From contig NZ_BSTT01000010.1 of NCBI RefSeq assembly GCF_030269685.1, positions 160,927-224,926 on the forward strand: a stretch of DNA of 64,000 bases, read 5' to 3'. The stretch is from Actinomycetospora sp. NBRC 106378. Its GTDB lineage: Bacteria; Actinomycetota; Actinomycetes; Mycobacteriales; Pseudonocardiaceae. The position numbers and the translations under genes were made by a program. The notes under the pieces are model-generated. The model was given only the letters and a program-made list of their open reading frames with translations. It was not told where the DNA came from and made no database searches. Below are positions 16,468-26,855 of the stretch, in pieces (the stretch's first letter is position 1; each line of letters starts with the position of its first letter).

Positions 16468-16920
16468 TCACGGCCCCGCGTGACCGGCGGCCGCGGCGGT
16501 CTCCGCCGGGTCGGTCGGGTCGGCGAGGTCGGTGACCACGACGTCGACGCGTCGGGCGCCGGTCTCCGCCGCGACGAGGGCACGCAGGGCCTCGGCGGTG
16601 GGCCGGACCCGGGCGCCGAGCCGGAGCACCACGCTGATCCGCGACGGCTCGTCACCGTCGCCGAGGGAGACCCCGACGAGCCGGCGTCCCGGCAGGTACG
16701 TCGCGATCGACCCGAAGGTCCCGCCGGAGAGGCGCACCACGTCCGGGTGGGCCAACAGGGCACCGGCGACCCGTTCGGAGAGCGTGCCGAGGCCGGGCGC
16801 GCCGGCCGATCCCGGCGACACGGCCCGCACCCCCGCGGCGGCCGCCGTGTCGAGCTGCGGACCCGACGGTGGCACGGCCCCCGCGCCGACGGCCGGGCCC
16901 CGCCCGGCGGGGCCGCTCAC
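16468..16920 (-). CDS. Divergent Asp23-like protein
   Basis: A 150-residue protein. Residues 1 to 45 are low complexity. The rest (ERVAGALLAHPDVVRLSGGTFGSIATYLPGRRLVGVSLG, then VVLRLGARVRPTAEALRALV) has the helix-strand order of an Asp23 domain but low sequence identity to the two clear copies in the operon. Its start overlaps the upstream Asp23 stop by 4 bases. Confidence 0.65.
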   Translation of the reverse strand: MSGPAGRGPAVGAGAVPPSGPQLDTAAAAGVRAVSPGSAGAPGLGTLSERVAGALLAHPDVVRLSGGTFGSIATYLPGRRLVGVSLGDGDEPSRISVVLRLGARVRPTAEALRALVAAETGARRVDVVVTDLADPTDPAETAAAAGHAGP

Positions 16921-17402
16921 TCGACCCGGGCGGTCGGGGCCGGCGCGGGCTCGGAGTCGTTCTCGTCGCCGGGCATGTGGATGTCGTTCACGGCGATGTT
17001 GACCTCGATCACCTCGAGCCCGGTCATCTGCTCGACGGCACCGATGACGTTGCGGCGGACCGCGCGGGCCAGCTCGACGATGCCGGCGCCGTACTCGACG
17101 ACGATGTCGAGGTCGATCGCGGCCTGCTTCTCGCCGACCTCGACCTGCACGCCGGCGGCCTGCGAGGTGCCGGTGCCGCCGGGGATGCGCTCGCGGATCG
17201 CGCCGAAGGCGCGCGAGACGCCGCCGCCCATCGAGTACACGCCCGAGACCTCACGGGCGGCGATGCCGGCGATCTTCTGGACCACGCCGGAGGCGATGGT
17301 GGTCTTGCCCTGCCCCGAGTCGTCGGCGAGGCGGGCGGGGGTGGCGCCACCGGTCCGCGGCGCGGCCGGAGTGGTCGTGGCCGAGTCGGAAGGGGTCGTC
17401 AT
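16917..17402 (-). CDS. Asp23/Gls24 family envelope stress protein, first gene of the cluster
   Basis: A 161-residue clear Asp23 protein. The core starts near residue 32 with KTTIASGVVQKIAGIAAREVSGVYSMGGG and continues with AIDLDIVVEYGAGIVELARAVRRNVIGAVEQMTGL. It leads a seven-gene minus-strand operon ending at 14356. A GGGTAG on the minus strand at 17479-17484, 77 bases upstream, is reminiscent of stress-sigma -10 elements, but the matching -35 is not convincing. Confidence 0.92.
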   Translation of the reverse strand: MTTPSDSATTTPAAPRTGGATPARLADDSGQGKTTIASGVVQKIAGIAAREVSGVYSMGGGVSRAFGAIRERIPGGTGTSQAAGVQVEVGEKQAAIDLDIVVEYGAGIVELARAVRRNVIGAVEQMTGLEVIEVNIAVNDIHMPGDENDSEPAPAPTARVE

Positions 17403-17520
17403 GTGGGCGCTCCTCTGCGCGGGGATTCCGGGGGGCGGTCGGGGACCGCCGTCGGCGGTGATCGCTGTGCGCGGCCGACTACCCGTACGACGGCGGCCTC
17501 CGGGATACCGTCACGGATTG

Positions 17521-18267
17521 TCACTCGAACGGACTAACGGTGTACCGCAGCAGGAGCCCGTCGTCGTGGGCGAGGGCCGAGGTCAGCCGCAACGGGAGCG
17601 GGGCGGGCAGCTCGGGACCGGCGACGATGCGACCCGGCCCCGCGCCCACCAGCTGCGGGGCGACCGACAGGCACAGCTCGTCGACCAGCCCGGCCGCGGC
17701 GAAGGACCCGAAGAGCCCCGGGCCCCCCTCGCAGAGCACCCGGGGCAGTCCCCGGGCCGCCAGCGAGTCGAGGACCGCGGCGGGGGAGAGGTCACCCGCG
17801 TCGAGGACCTCGGCCAGCCCGGCGTACCGCTCCCGTGCCGCCGGGGCGGCCGTCGCAGTGGTGACCACCAGCGGGGGGACCGCCGTGTCGGTGAACAGCG
17901 CCGCGTCCGGCTCGAGCGCGGGGGTCGCGGTGACCACCGCGACCGGCGGCACCGCGGCCTGCCCCCGCGCCCGCCGCCGGGCCCGGGCGGCCTCGGAGGT
18001 GCGGGCGCCGCGGTAGTCCTCCGCCCGGACCGTCCCCGAGCCCGCCAGGATCACGTCGGACAGCTCCCGGAGCACCCCGAACAACGTCCGGTCGCCCGGG
18101 GCGTCGAGGCCGGTGGACCGGCCGTCGACGCTGACCGCGCCGTCGGCGCTCGCCGCGAAGTTCACGCGGACGAACGGCCGCGGGCCCGCCGGGTGGGCGT
18201 AGAGCTCCGTGAGGGCCGCCCGGTCGAGCTCGCCCGCCGGACCACCCGGGGGCCAGACGTGCCTCAC
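17521..18267 (-). CDS. RibD C-terminal-domain reductase
   Basis: A 248-residue protein of the pyrimidine reductase fold (riboflavin RibD reductase domain, dihydrofolate-reductase-like). Visible family segments are RPFVRVNFAASADGAVSVDGRS, ILAGSGTVRAEDY and LCEGGPGLFGSF. It lacks the deaminase half of RibD. Stand-alone versions often are unassigned NADPH reductases. GTG start overlaps the DUF3072 stop as GTGA, so both genes are one transcription unit behind the SOS box at 18.85 kb. Confidence 0.82.
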   Translation of the reverse strand: MRHVWPPGGPAGELDRAALTELYAHPAGPRPFVRVNFAASADGAVSVDGRSTGLDAPGDRTLFGVLRELSDVILAGSGTVRAEDYRGARTSEAARARRRARGQAAVPPVAVVTATPALEPDAALFTDTAVPPLVVTTATAAPAARERYAGLAEVLDAGDLSPAAVLDSLAARGLPRVLCEGGPGLFGSFAAAGLVDELCLSVAPQLVGAGPGRIVAGPELPAPLPLRLTSALAHDDGLLLRYTVSPFE

Positions 18268-18755
18268 TCCTGCGTGCGCTTCTGCAGGTCGTCGATCGCG
18301 CGGGAGGCCTGGGACTTGGTGAGGTCGGCCGGCGGCTCCTCCCCGGCCCGCTGGGCGAGGGTCTCGAGGTAGCTGGCCTGCGGGCCGGTCATCGGCTCGT
18401 CCCCGGTGACCCACTCGCCGGTCGGCCGCTCCTGCCGGTTCGAGTCGGCCGAGCCCTGCAGCCGCTCGATCTCGTCGGAGGCCTGGGCCTTCGTGAGGTC
18501 GGTGGGGGGCTCCTCGCCGGCCTGCTGGGCGAGGGTCTCGAGGTAGCTGGCCTGCGGGCCGGTCATCGGCTCGTCCCCGGTGACCCAGTTCGCCGGATCC
18601 TTCTCCGCGGCGGAGCCCTCGCCCTGCTGCTTCACCTCGTGCGGATCCGGTGCGCCGGACCCCGTGCTCCCGGACGTGACGGGCGTGTGACGGGAGGGGT
18701 CTTGGCCGGACGGCGTGTCGCCCGGCAGACTGTCCCGCGTGTCGGTCTCGCTCAT
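18264..18755 (-). CDS. Tandem DUF3072 protein
   Basis: A 163-residue hydrophilic protein with two near-identical DUF3072 units at residues 57-100 and 115-158, each starting WVTGDEPMTGPQASYLETLA and ending in DLTKxQASxxIxxLQ. This motif resembles the DNA-compaction-like small repeats seen in Lsr2-adjacent proteins only loosely; no function is established. A perfect LexA box lies 92 bases upstream, directly after a TACCGT -10 box on the same strand, so damage-inducible expression is inferred. The ATG is preceded by GGGAG. The next gene overlaps it. Confidence 0.8.
   Translation of the reverse strand: MSETDTRDSLPGDTPSGQDPSRHTPVTSGSTGSGAPDPHEVKQQGEGSAAEKDPANWVTGDEPMTGPQASYLETLAQQAGEEPPTDLTKAQASDEIERLQGSADSNRQERPTGEWVTGDEPMTGPQASYLETLAQRAGEEPPADLTKSQASRAIDDLQKRTQE
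18351..18413. repeat. 63-bp exact direct repeat, copy 1
   Basis: Identical over 63 bases to 18525-18587, at an offset of 174 bases (58 codons). It encodes the core of the second DUF3072 unit. Synonymous sites are also identical, so the duplication is recent or kept uniform by gene conversion. Confidence 0.85.
18525..18587. repeat. 63-bp exact direct repeat, copy 2
   Basis: Second copy of the 63-base identity within the DUF3072 gene, encoding the core of the first unit. Confidence 0.85.
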
Positions 18756-18845
18756 GATGGCTCCCGAGGTCTCGGCCGTCGTGCGGCGTGGTCGGCTGGT
18801 GACGGGCGACGACCGGACCGCGGGTCGGCACAGACCCGCCGCGCG

Positions 18846-18863
18846 GTCGAACACCCGTTCGAC
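18846..18863. promoter_or_regulatory. LexA (SOS) box
   Basis: GTCGAAC-ACCC-GTTCGAC, a perfect 7-base inverted repeat containing TCGAAC-N4-GTTCGA, the established LexA site of actinobacteria and Bacillus-type bacteria. On the minus strand a TACCGT hexamer (18864-18869) directly precedes it, so LexA would sit on the transcription start of the DUF3072 operon. gltB starts about 500 bases away on the other side. Confidence 0.85.
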
Positions 18864-18869
18864 ACGGTA
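18864..18869 (-). promoter_or_regulatory. Candidate -10 box of the DUF3072 operon (TACCGT)
   Basis: TACCGT on the minus strand abutting the LexA box. The SOS box then covers the expected +1 region, a standard arrangement for repression. Confidence 0.45.
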
Positions 18870-19360
18870 ACGGCATACCCCGACACCGGGGCCCCGATAC
18901 CCGACGGACCCCGCAGATCGGGCTGCGGCACACACCGTCGGACGACCGGGACCGGCCTCCCGCCGCGGTGATCCCGCGCGGTGTGCCGGACGCCGTGCCA
19001 CCACCACGCGCCGCACCGTCCGTGACAGCGTCGTCACGACCCGGTGCCGCGGAGGCGACCGGAACGTTGCCCGAACGTGGCGATCAGCACGATTCGAATG
19101 GGTCTCCGATGCGTGCACTCGGCGTACTCCACCGTTAACGTCAGGTTGCTTCGGCCACCACACGGCCACGACGTCCGGCGCGGGCCGCACGGGCGCACGA
19201 GGGCCGCCGGAGCCGGCCCGACCCCTCCGACCTCCGCCCGCACCCCGGGCGGCACACGCGTGCCGCCCGCCGAACCGCGCCCGGGAACCCCCGGAGCCAC
19301 ATGCTCCGTACCCGGATCACCTCCGACCACCACACGACGACGACGGGAGGGCACGAGGCC

Positions 19361-22300
19361 GTGACCATCACCTCCGGGGCTGCCGCCGACGGCACCGCCG
19401 CCACCACGACCCCTGCCACCACCCCTGCCGCGGGCGCACCCGCGGCCCAGGGGCTCTACGACCCGGCCCACGAGCACGACGCGTGCGGGGTCTCCTTCGT
19501 CGCCGACATCGCCGGTCGTCGGGACCACGGCATCGTCGCCAAGGGGCTGACGGCGCTGATCAACCTGGAGCACCGCGGGGCGCGTGGCGCCGAGCACGCC
19601 ACCGGTGACGGCGCGGGCATCCTCATCCAGCTCCCGGACGGGCTCTACCGCCCGGTGCTCGCCGAGCAGGGCGTCACCCTGCCTGAGGCCGGCCGGTACG
19701 CCGCCGGGACGGCCTTCCTGCCCGCGGACCCGGAGCAGGTCGCCGCGGCCGTCGCGATCGTCGAGCGGATCGCCGCCGAGGAGGGCGTCGACGTCCTCGC
19801 CTGGCGCGACCTGCCGGTCGACCCCGACGGAGCGGGCATCGGCCCGACCGCCCGTGAGGTCATGCCGACCTTCCGCCAGCTCTTCATCGGACTGCCGGCC
19901 GACGTCGACGCCGTCGTCGACACCCCCAATGCGGGCGACGACGAGGCCGGGATCGAGCTGACGATGGAGCGCCGCGCCTTCGCGCTGCGCAAGCGCACCG
20001 AGCACGAGACCCGCGCCGCCGGGTGCGAGACCTACTTCCCGTCGCTGTCCAGCCGCACCGTCGTCTACAAGGGCATGCTCGCCGAGGAGCAGCTCGGCCC
20101 GTTCTACGCCGACCTCACCGACGGGCGCACCACCAGCTCGATCGCCCTCGTCCACAGCCGGTTCTCGACGAACACCTTCCCGGCCTGGGGCCTCGCGCAC
20201 CCGTACCGCTACCTCGCGCACAACGGCGAGATCAACACGCTGCGCGGCAACCGCAACTGGATGCGGGCCCGCGAGTCGATGCTCTCGACCGGCGCGTTCT
20301 CGAAGTACGACATGGACCGGCTGTTCCCGATCGTCACGCCCGGGGCGAGCGACTCGGCGAGCTTCGACGAGGTGCTCGAGCTGCTGCACCTGGGCGGCCG
20401 GTCGCTGCCGCACGCGGTGCTCATGATGATCCCGGAGGCGTGGGAGAACCACACCGAGATGGACCCGGCCCGCCGGGCCTTCTACCGGTACCACTCCACG
20501 CTCATGGAGGCCTGGGACGGTCCCGCCCTCGCGGCCTTCACCGACGGCTCCGTCATCGGCGCGGTCCTCGACCGCAACGGGCTGCGCCCCGCCCGCTACT
20601 GGGTCACCGAGGACGGCCTGGTCGTCCTCGGCTCCGAGGTCGGCGTGCTCGACATCGAGCCGTCGGCGATCGTGCGCAAGGGCCGCCTCGAGCCGGGCCG
20701 CATGTTCCTCGTCGACACCGTCGGACGCCGCATCGTCGACGACGACGAGATCAAGGGGCAGCTCGCGGCGGAGCACCCGTACGCCGAGTGGCTGCACGCC
20801 GGGATGATCGAGCTGGCCGACCTGCCGGCCCGCCACCGCGTGCCGTTCGACCACGACGTCCTGGTCCGCCGCCAGCAGACCTTCGGCTACACCGGCGAGG
20901 AGCTCACCCTGCTCCTGCGCCCCATGGCCACGGGCGGCGCCGAGGCCACCGGCTCGATGGGCAACGACGCGCCCCTCGCGGCGTTCTCCAGCCGCAGCCG
21001 GTCGCTCTACGACTACTTCACCCAGCTGTTCGCGCAGGTGACCAACCCGCCCCTGGACGCCTACCGCGAGGAGCTGGTCACCTCGCTGCAGGTCCAGCTC
21101 GGCTCCGAGACCAACCTGCTCGAGGTGTCGCCCGCGTCCTGTCGACGGGTGGTGCTGCCGCTGCCGGTGATCGACGACGACGAGCTCGCGCAGCTCGTCG
21201 GGATCAACGACGACGGGAACCTGCCGGGCTTCGCCCCGCACGTCGTGTCCGGGCTCTACCAGGTCGGCGGCGGCGGGGAGGCCCTGCGCGGCCGGCTCGC
21301 CGAGATCCGCGCCGAGGTGTCGGCCGCGATCGCCGACGGCGCCCGCGTGATCATCCTGTCCGACCGCAACTCCGACGCCCGGTTCGCGCCGATCCCGTCG
21401 CTGCTGCTCACCGGCGCGGTGCACCAGCACCTCGTGCGGGAGAAGACCCGCACCCGGGTCGACCTCGTCGTCGAGGCGGGCGACGTGCGCGAGACCCACC
21501 ACGTGTCGCTGCTCCTGGGCTACGGCGCCTCCGCGGTCAACCCGTACCTCGCCCTGGACTCGGTCGCCGACCTCATCGACCGCGGCGTCATCACCGGCGT
21601 CGGCGTGCCCACCGCCACCCGCAACGTCGTCGAGGCACTGGCCAAGGGCGTCCGCAAGGTCATGAGCAAGATGGGCGTCTCGACGGTGGCGTCCTACATC
21701 GGCGCCCAGATCTTCGAGGCGATCGGCCTCGGCGACGAGGTCGTCGAGGACTGCTTCACCGGCACCACCTCGCGTCTGGGCGGGATCTCCTACGACGTCC
21801 TCGCCGAGGAGGTCGCGATCCGCCACCGGGTGGCGTGGCCGGCCGACGGCGTGCACGCCGCGCACCGCGAGCTCGTGGTCGGCGGCGAGTACCAGTGGCG
21901 CCGCGAGGGCGAGCTGCACGTCTTCAACCCGCACACGGTGTTCAAGCTGCAGCACTCCACGCGCACCCAGAACTACGACACGTTCAAGGAGTACACGGCC
22001 GCCGTCGACGAGCAGTCGAGCGCGCTGCTGACGTTGCGCGGCCTGTTCGGGTTCAAGGACGGCGAGCGCACGCCGGTGCCGATCGAGGAGGTCGAGCCGG
22101 TCTCCGCGATCGTCCGACGGTTCAACACCGGGGCCATCTCCTACGGGTCGATCTCGCAGGAGATGCACGAGGTCCTCGCCATCGCGATGAACCGTCTCGG
22201 CGGGCGCTCGAACACCGGCGAGGGCGGCGAGGACCCGTCGCGGTTCACCCGCGACGCGAGCGGCGACTCCCGCCGCTCCGCGGTCAAGCAGGTGGCCTCC

Positions 22301-24037
22301 GGGCGCTTCGGCGTGACCAGCGAGTACCTGGTCAACGCCGACGACATCCAGATCAAGATCGCGCAGGGTGCCAAGCCCGGCGAGGGCGGGCAGCTGCCCG
22401 GCCACAAGGTCTACCCCTGGATCGCGAAGACCCGGTTCTCGACGCCGGGCGTGGGCCTGATCAGCCCGCCGCCGCACCACGACATCTACTCGATCGAGGA
22501 CATCGCCCAGCTCATCCACGACCTGAAGAACGCCAACCCGGCGGCGCGGGTCCACGTGAAGCTGGTCAGCCAGGTCGGGGTCGGCACCGTCGCGGCGGGT
22601 GTGTCGAAGGCCAAGGCCGACGTCGTGCTCATCTCCGGGCACGACGGCGGCACGGGCGCCTCGCCGCTGTCGTCGATCAAGCACGCGGGCGGTCCCTGGG
22701 AGCTCGGCCTGGCCGAGACCCAGCAGACGCTGCTGCTCAACGGCCTGCGCGACCGGATCGTCGTGCAGACCGACGGGCAGCTGAAGACCGGCCGCGACGT
22801 CATGATCGCCGCGCTGCTCGGGGCCGAGGAGTACGGCTTCGCGACGGCGCCGCTGGTGGTCTCGGGCTGCATCATGATGCGGGTCTGCCACCTCGACACC
22901 TGCCCGGTCGGCGTCGCGACGCAGAACCCGAAGCTGCGCGCGAAGTTCGACGGCAAGGCCGACTACGTCGTCGCGTTCATGGAGTTCATCGCCCAGGAGG
23001 TGCGCGAGCACCTCGCGGCGCTCGGCTTCCGGTCGCTCGAGGAGGCGATCGGGCACACCGAGGTGCTCGACACCCGGGCGGCGGAGTCGCACTGGAAGGC
23101 CGAGGGCCTCGACCTCGCGCCGATCCTGCACCGGCCCGAGCTCCGCGGGTCGTTCGCCGAGCAGACCCTGTTCTGCTCGAAGCAGCAGGACCACGGCCTG
23201 GAGAAGGCGCTCGACCACACCCTGATCCAGCTCGCCGAGGGCGCGCTGGCCGACGGGTCGCCGGTGCGTCTCGAGCTGCCCGTGCGCAACGTCAACCGCA
23301 CCGTCGGCACGATGCTCGGCAGCGAGGTGACGAAGCGCTGGGGCGGCCGGGGACTGCCGGACGACACCATCGACGTCACCTTCACCGGCTCGGGCGGGCA
23401 GTCGTTCGGCGCGTTCCTGCCGCGCGGGGTGACCCTGCGCCTGGTGGGCGACACGAACGACTTCTGCGGCAAGGGCCTCTCCGGCGGGCGCATCAGCGTG
23501 CGGCCCCACCCGGACGCCCCGCTGGTCGCCGAGGACAACATCGTCGCCGGCAACGTCATCGCCTACGGCGCCACCGAGGGCGAGATCTTCCTGCGCGGGA
23601 AGGTCGGCGAGCGCTTCTGCGTCCGCAACTCCGGGGCGCACGCGGTCGTCGAGGGCGTGGGCGACCACGGCTGCGAGTACATGACCGGCGGCCGCGCGGT
23701 GATCCTCGGGCCGATCGGGCGCAACTTCGCAGCCGGCATGTCCGGGGGCGTGGCCTACGTGCTCGACCTGCCCGAGCAGCGGGTCAACCACCAGATGGTG
23801 GAGCTGGAGGTGCCGAGCGCCTCCGACCTCGAGGAGCTCCGCGCGCTCGTCGAGAAGCACTACGCGGCGACCGACTCCGCCGTCGCGCACGGGCTGCTCA
23901 CCGACTGGGAGACCGCCGCCGTGCGGTTCACCAAGGTCATGCCCGTGGACTTCAAGCGGGTCCTGGAAGCGACCGCCGACGCCGAGCGCGACGGTCGTGA
24001 CGTGAACGACGCGATCATGGAGGCCGCTCGTGGCTGA
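19361..24037 (+). CDS. gltB: Glutamate synthase large subunit
   Basis: A 1558-residue NADPH-GOGAT alpha subunit converting glutamine and 2-oxoglutarate to two glutamate. The class II amidotransferase domain begins at Cys42 ([13 protein letters not shown]), so about 41 residues would be removed as propeptide. The central domain, FMN-binding synthase domain ([23 protein letters not shown]), 3Fe-4S cysteines ([14 protein letters not shown]) and C-terminal beta-helix domain (GxxxGxxxxG repeats) are all present. A longer frame begins at 19301, but GTG 19361 has GGGAGG upstream and avoids an odd His/Thr-rich leader. It overlaps gltD by 8 bases. Confidence 0.96.
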   Translation: MTITSGAAADGTAATTTPATTPAAGAPAAQGLYDPAHEHDACGVSFVADIAGRRDHGIVAKGLTALINLEHRGARGAEHATGDGAGILIQLPDGLYRPVLAEQGVTLPEAGRYAAGTAFLPADPEQVAAAVAIVERIAAEEGVDVLAWRDLPVDPDGAGIGPTAREVMPTFRQLFIGLPADVDAVVDTPNAGDDEAGIELTMERRAFALRKRTEHETRAAGCETYFPSLSSRTVVYKGMLAEEQLGPFYADLTDGRTTSSIALVHSRFSTNTFPAWGLAHPYRYLAHNGEINTLRGNRNWMRARESMLSTGAFSKYDMDRLFPIVTPGASDSASFDEVLELLHLGGRSLPHAVLMMIPEAWENHTEMDPARRAFYRYHSTLMEAWDGPALAAFTDGSVIGAVLDRNGLRPARYWVTEDGLVVLGSEVGVLDIEPSAIVRKGRLEPGRMFLVDTVGRRIVDDDEIKGQLAAEHPYAEWLHAGMIELADLPARHRVPFDHDVLVRRQQTFGYTGEELTLLLRPMATGGAEATGSMGNDAPLAAFSSRSRSLYDYFTQLFAQVTNPPLDAYREELVTSLQVQLGSETNLLEVSPASCRRVVLPLPVIDDDELAQLVGINDDGNLPGFAPHVVSGLYQVGGGGEALRGRLAEIRAEVSAAIADGARVIILSDRNSDARFAPIPSLLLTGAVHQHLVREKTRTRVDLVVEAGDVRETHHVSLLLGYGASAVNPYLALDSVADLIDRGVITGVGVPTATRNVVEALAKGVRKVMSKMGVSTVASYIGAQIFEAIGLGDEVVEDCFTGTTSRLGGISYDVLAEEVAIRHRVAWPADGVHAAHRELVVGGEYQWRREGELHVFNPHTVFKLQHSTRTQNYDTFKEYTAAVDEQSSALLTLRGLFGFKDGERTPVPIEEVEPVSAIVRRFNTGAISYGSISQEMHEVLAIAMNRLGGRSNTGEGGEDPSRFTRDASGDSRRSAVKQVASGRFGVTSEYLVNADDIQIKIAQGAKPGEGGQLPGHKVYPWIAKTRFSTPGVGLISPPPHHDIYSIEDIAQLIHDLKNANPAARVHVKLVSQVGVGTVAAGVSKAKADVVLISGHDGGTGASPLSSIKHAGGPWELGLAETQQTLLLNGLRDRIVVQTDGQLKTGRDVMIAALLGAEEYGFATAPLVVSGCIMMRVCHLDTCPVGVATQNPKLRAKFDGKADYVVAFMEFIAQEVREHLAALGFRSLEEAIGHTEVLDTRAAESHWKAEGLDLAPILHRPELRGSFAEQTLFCSKQQDHGLEKALDHTLIQLAEGALADGSPVRLELPVRNVNRTVGTMLGSEVTKRWGGRGLPDDTIDVTFTGSGGQSFGAFLPRGVTLRLVGDTNDFCGKGLSGGRISVRPHPDAPLVAEDNIVAGNVIAYGATEGEIFLRGKVGERFCVRNSGAHAVVEGVGDHGCEYMTGGRAVILGPIGRNFAAGMSGGVAYVLDLPEQRVNHQMVELEVPSASDLEELRALVEKHYAATDSAVAHGLLTDWETAAVRFTKVMPVDFKRVLEATADAERDGRDVNDAIMEAARG

Positions 24038-25493
24038 CCCCCGCGGATTCCTCTCGACCGGCCGCGAACTGCCGCGCCGCCGGCCCGTCGACCTGCGCCT
24101 CAAGGACTGGCACGAGGTCTACGAGGAGCTCAACGAGACGACCCTGAAGAAGCAGGCCGGGCGCTGCATGGACTGCGGCATCCCGTTCTGCCACCAGGGC
24201 TGCCCGCTCGGGAACATGATCCCGGAGTGGAACGACCTGGTCTGGCGCGACGACTGGTCGGAGGCCATCGAGCGCCTGCACGCCACGAACAACTTCCCGG
24301 AGTTCACCGGGACGCTGTGCCCCGCACCCTGCGAGGCGGCGTGCGTGCTCGGCATCAACAACGACCCGGTCACCATCAAGCAGGTCGAGATCGAGATCAT
24401 CGACCGTGCCTGGGAGGAGGGCTGGGTCCGGCCGGAGGTCCCGACGACGAAGACCGGGTTCTCGGTCGCCGTCATCGGCTCCGGGCCGTCGGGCCTCGCC
24501 ACCGCCCAGCAGCTCACGCGTGCCGGGCACGACGTGACGGTCTACGAGAAGGCCGACCGCATCGGTGGCCTGCTCCGCTACGGCATCCCCGAGTTCAAGA
24601 TGGAGAAGCGGCGCCTCGACCGCCGGCTCGGGCAGATGGCCGCCGAGGGCACGCACTTCGTGGCCGGGGTCGAGGTCGGCGGGTCCGGCCCGCACGACAT
24701 CACGGTCGCGGAGCTGCAGGAGCGCTTCGACGCGATCGTGCTCGCCGTCGGCGCCACCGCGTGGCGCGACCTGCCGATCCCGGGCCGGGACAACCGGGGC
24801 GTGCACCAGGCGATGGAGTACCTGCCGCCGTCGAACCGGGTGCAGCAGGGCGACTACTCGCGCTCGGACATCGACGCCGAGGGCAAGCACGTCGTCGTGA
24901 TCGGCGGCGGCGACACCGGCGCGGACTGCGTCGGCACCGCCCACCGCCAGGGCGCCGCGTCGGTGACCCAGCTCGAGATCATGCCGATCCCGCCGTCGGA
25001 GCGGCCCGCCACGAACCCGTGGCCGACCTACCCGGCGGTCTTCCGGGTGTCCTCGGCCCACGAGGAGGGCGGCGAGCGCCTGTTCTCGGTGAACACCGAG
25101 GAGTTCCTCGGCGACGAGCACGGGAACCTGCGCGCGCTGCGGCTCGTCGACGTGGCGCGGGTCGAGGGGAAGTTCCAGCCCGTGGAGGGCTCGGAGCGCG
25201 AGATCCCGGCCGACCTGGTGTTCCTCGCGATGGGCTTCCTCGGCCCGCAGCGCGAGGGCCTGGTCGAGGCGCTCGGCGTCGAGCTCGACGAGCGCGGCAA
25301 CGTCAAGCGGGACGCGTCCTACGAGACGTCGGTGCCGAACGTGTTCGTGGCCGGCGACGCCGGTCGGGGGCAGTCGCTGATCGTGTGGGCGATCGCCGAG
25401 GGCCGCTCGGCCGCCCGCGGTGTCGACGAGAAGCTGACCGGCCGCACGGTCCTGCCGCGTCCGATCAACCCGGGGGACCGGGCGTTCGCCTGA
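24030..25493 (+). CDS. gltD: Glutamate synthase small subunit
   Basis: A 487-residue GOGAT beta subunit that takes electrons from NADPH to the alpha subunit. N-terminal Cys-rich ferredoxin-like region: [17 protein letters not shown] and [12 protein letters not shown], giving ligands for two 4Fe-4S clusters. FAD site [13 protein letters not shown] near residue 150 and NADPH site [11 protein letters not shown] near 292. Overlap with gltB implies translational coupling. A perfect 17-bp hairpin follows 20 bases after the stop. Confidence 0.96.
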   Translation: MADPRGFLSTGRELPRRRPVDLRLKDWHEVYEELNETTLKKQAGRCMDCGIPFCHQGCPLGNMIPEWNDLVWRDDWSEAIERLHATNNFPEFTGTLCPAPCEAACVLGINNDPVTIKQVEIEIIDRAWEEGWVRPEVPTTKTGFSVAVIGSGPSGLATAQQLTRAGHDVTVYEKADRIGGLLRYGIPEFKMEKRRLDRRLGQMAAEGTHFVAGVEVGGSGPHDITVAELQERFDAIVLAVGATAWRDLPIPGRDNRGVHQAMEYLPPSNRVQQGDYSRSDIDAEGKHVVVIGGGDTGADCVGTAHRQGAASVTQLEIMPIPPSERPATNPWPTYPAVFRVSSAHEEGGERLFSVNTEEFLGDEHGNLRALRLVDVARVEGKFQPVEGSEREIPADLVFLAMGFLGPQREGLVEALGVELDERGNVKRDASYETSVPNVFVAGDAGRGQSLIVWAIAEGRSAARGVDEKLTGRTVLPRPINPGDRAFA

Positions 25494-25511
25494 CCGGCCC
25501 AGCTCTTCCCT

Positions 25512-25566
25512 GAACGAACGGCACTCTCGCGCCCATAGATGCTGCGAGAGTGCCGTTCGTGCGTTC
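25512..25566. repeat. Dispersed hairpin repeat, copy 1 (possible bidirectional terminator)
   Basis: Perfect 17-bp inverted repeat ACGAACGGCACTCTCGC (25514-25530 and 25544-25560) with a 13-base loop containing CATAGATGCT. It lies between the convergent ends of gltD and the next minus-strand gene. A related copy is at 54907-54956, also between convergent genes. There is no U-run, so termination would be Rho-independent only in the loose actinobacterial sense. Confidence 0.8.
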
Positions 25567-25572
25567 CAGGGG

Positions 25573-25908
25573 TTAGGCCGAACGGCTCACCAGCGGCGCG
25601 GTGTTGATCGCGGGCACGGTGACCTGCAGCCGGTGCGAGGTGACCTGCCAGAAGCGGCGGGTGGGGTCGACGGTGCGCCACGCCTCGGCCGCGTCGTGCA
25701 CCTCCTCGTGGGCCAGCCCGTCGGGCGGCACCACCGCGGCGCCCGCGCGGAACCCGAACCGGCGGCGGGGGACGGCCGTGGGGGCCACGCCGACGGCGGC
25801 CGCCAGGGCGGCCCAGGCGTCCACGGCGCTGCCGTGCACGCTCACCGTCGTCGGGCCGACCCCGTCCCCGAGCAGGACGGTGTAGGCGCTGACCGCGTCG
25901 TACGTCAC
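25573..25908 (-). CDS. Hypothetical protein
   Basis: A 111-residue protein with GTG start after a strong GGAGGAGGA. The sequence (MTYDAVSAYTVLLGDGVGPTTVSVHGSAVDAWAAL, later FRAGAAVVPPDGLAHEEVHDAAEAW) has no motif I recognise; it looks like a small mixed alpha/beta soluble protein. It is single, converges on gltD across the hairpin repeat, and has about 170 bases of spacer behind it. Confidence 0.65.
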   Translation of the reverse strand: MTYDAVSAYTVLLGDGVGPTTVSVHGSAVDAWAALAAAVGVAPTAVPRRRFGFRAGAAVVPPDGLAHEEVHDAAEAWRTVDPTRRFWQVTSHRLQVTVPAINTAPLVSRSA

Positions 25909-26079
25909 GGATTCCTCCTCCTGCCCCCGAGGTGGGAGCGGCCTGTCCAGCACAACGGCACGGCGCCCCCGCGGGCCAGCCGACACGCAGGTACCCGCGC
26001 CGGACTGAACCGATCCCGCGTCCGGCGGTCCACTCCACCGGACGTCACTCGACCGGCCGTACCGCCGGGCGAGGAGCGC

Positions 26080-26844
26080 CTACTGCGCCTCGCAGCGCAG
26101 CAGGACGATCACCACGTCCCGGGAGTCGAGCAGCCCGCCGAGGACGGCCGTCTGCTCCTGCGCCTGGTGCCACGCCGGGTCGTCGGCGTGCCGGTCGGCC
26201 AGGAACGACTCGACGGCGTCGGCCCGGCGCGTCCACGCCGGGGGCGCGTCGGGCAGCGTCGAGGCCTCGACCCGGTCGTGCACCCGGAACCCGGTGGCGG
26301 CGAGGTCGCGGTGCAGGTCCACGTCGGTGGGGAAGGAGTTGGACTCGAGCTCCGCGGCGCGTTCCCCACGGGCGACGAGCACGAGCAGGCCGAGCCGGCC
26401 ACCGGGACGCAGCACGCGGTGCAGCTCGGTGAGCACCGCCCGCTTGTCGGGCACCGTGTCGAGCACGCCGAGGGCCCACGCGGCGTCGACGGACGCGTCG
26501 GCCAGCGGGAGCTCCTCGGTCCAGGCGGCCACCGCGGGGTGGCCGAAGAGCCGGACCGACGCCGTCGCGGCGTGCACCATCGGCTCGGCGAGGACGACGG
26601 GCCCCCGCCAGCGCCAGGAGTACTCGGTGACCAGCCACGCCGTCGGGCCGCCCAGCCCGGCACCGGCGTCGAGGAAGCGGTCGCCGTCGCTCAGCTCGAG
26701 GCCGTCGGCCAGCCACGCGAGGTCGGCGGGCCGCCCGGACCCGCGGCACGCGGCCGGGATCGCGACGTCCGCGCCGAGCTCGGCCACCGCCTCCTCGGTC
26801 CACGCCGCCACGGTGTCGAACTCGACCTCGAGAGCCTCCTGCAC
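26080..26844 (-). CDS. SAM-dependent methyltransferase
   Basis: A 254-residue class I methyltransferase. SAM motif I is FLDAGAGLGGPTAWLV near residue 60, the acidic motif II region is VVLAEPM, and the post-motif region is ADASVDAAWALGVLDTV followed by LHRVLRPGGRLGLLVLV. The GTG at 26844 is chosen because AGGGGG lies 5 bases upstream; a GTG at 26859 overlapping the previous stop is an alternative. It follows the MTHFR-like gene, so a link with methyl-folate chemistry is possible but not shown. Substrate unknown. Confidence 0.85.
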   Translation of the reverse strand: MQEALEVEFDTVAAWTEEAVAELGADVAIPAACRGSGRPADLAWLADGLELSDGDRFLDAGAGLGGPTAWLVTEYSWRWRGPVVLAEPMVHAATASVRLFGHPAVAAWTEELPLADASVDAAWALGVLDTVPDKRAVLTELHRVLRPGGRLGLLVLVARGERAAELESNSFPTDVDLHRDLAATGFRVHDRVEASTLPDAPPAWTRRADAVESFLADRHADDPAWHQAQEQTAVLGGLLDSRDVVIVLLRCEAQ

Positions 26845-26855
26845 CCCACGCCCCC

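Larger units (their letters stand above)
18756..19360. promoter_or_regulatory. Divergent spacer between DUF3072 and gltB
   Basis: About 600 bases without a convincing gene. It contains the SOS box (18846-18863) and its -10 box near the DUF3072 side. Toward gltB the sequence has lower GC around 19070-19150, where the gltB promoter probably lies, but no clear -35/-10 pair or GlnR site was found. Confidence 0.5.

Noticed and set aside
17403..17520. Stress-sigma promoter before the Asp23 cluster
   Set aside because: GGGTAG is present but the only GTTT-like partner is about 20 bases away, outside the usual spacing.
19070..19150. A GlnR box upstream of gltB
   Set aside because: GTTAAC-containing sequence is present but the spacing and arms do not match the GlnR consensus.
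19034..24103. A 1689-codon open frame on the minus strand across gltB
   Set aside because: It mirrors the real gltB gene; its protein is a compositional shadow with His/Arg/Asp runs and no domain, typical of antisense frames in GC-rich genes.
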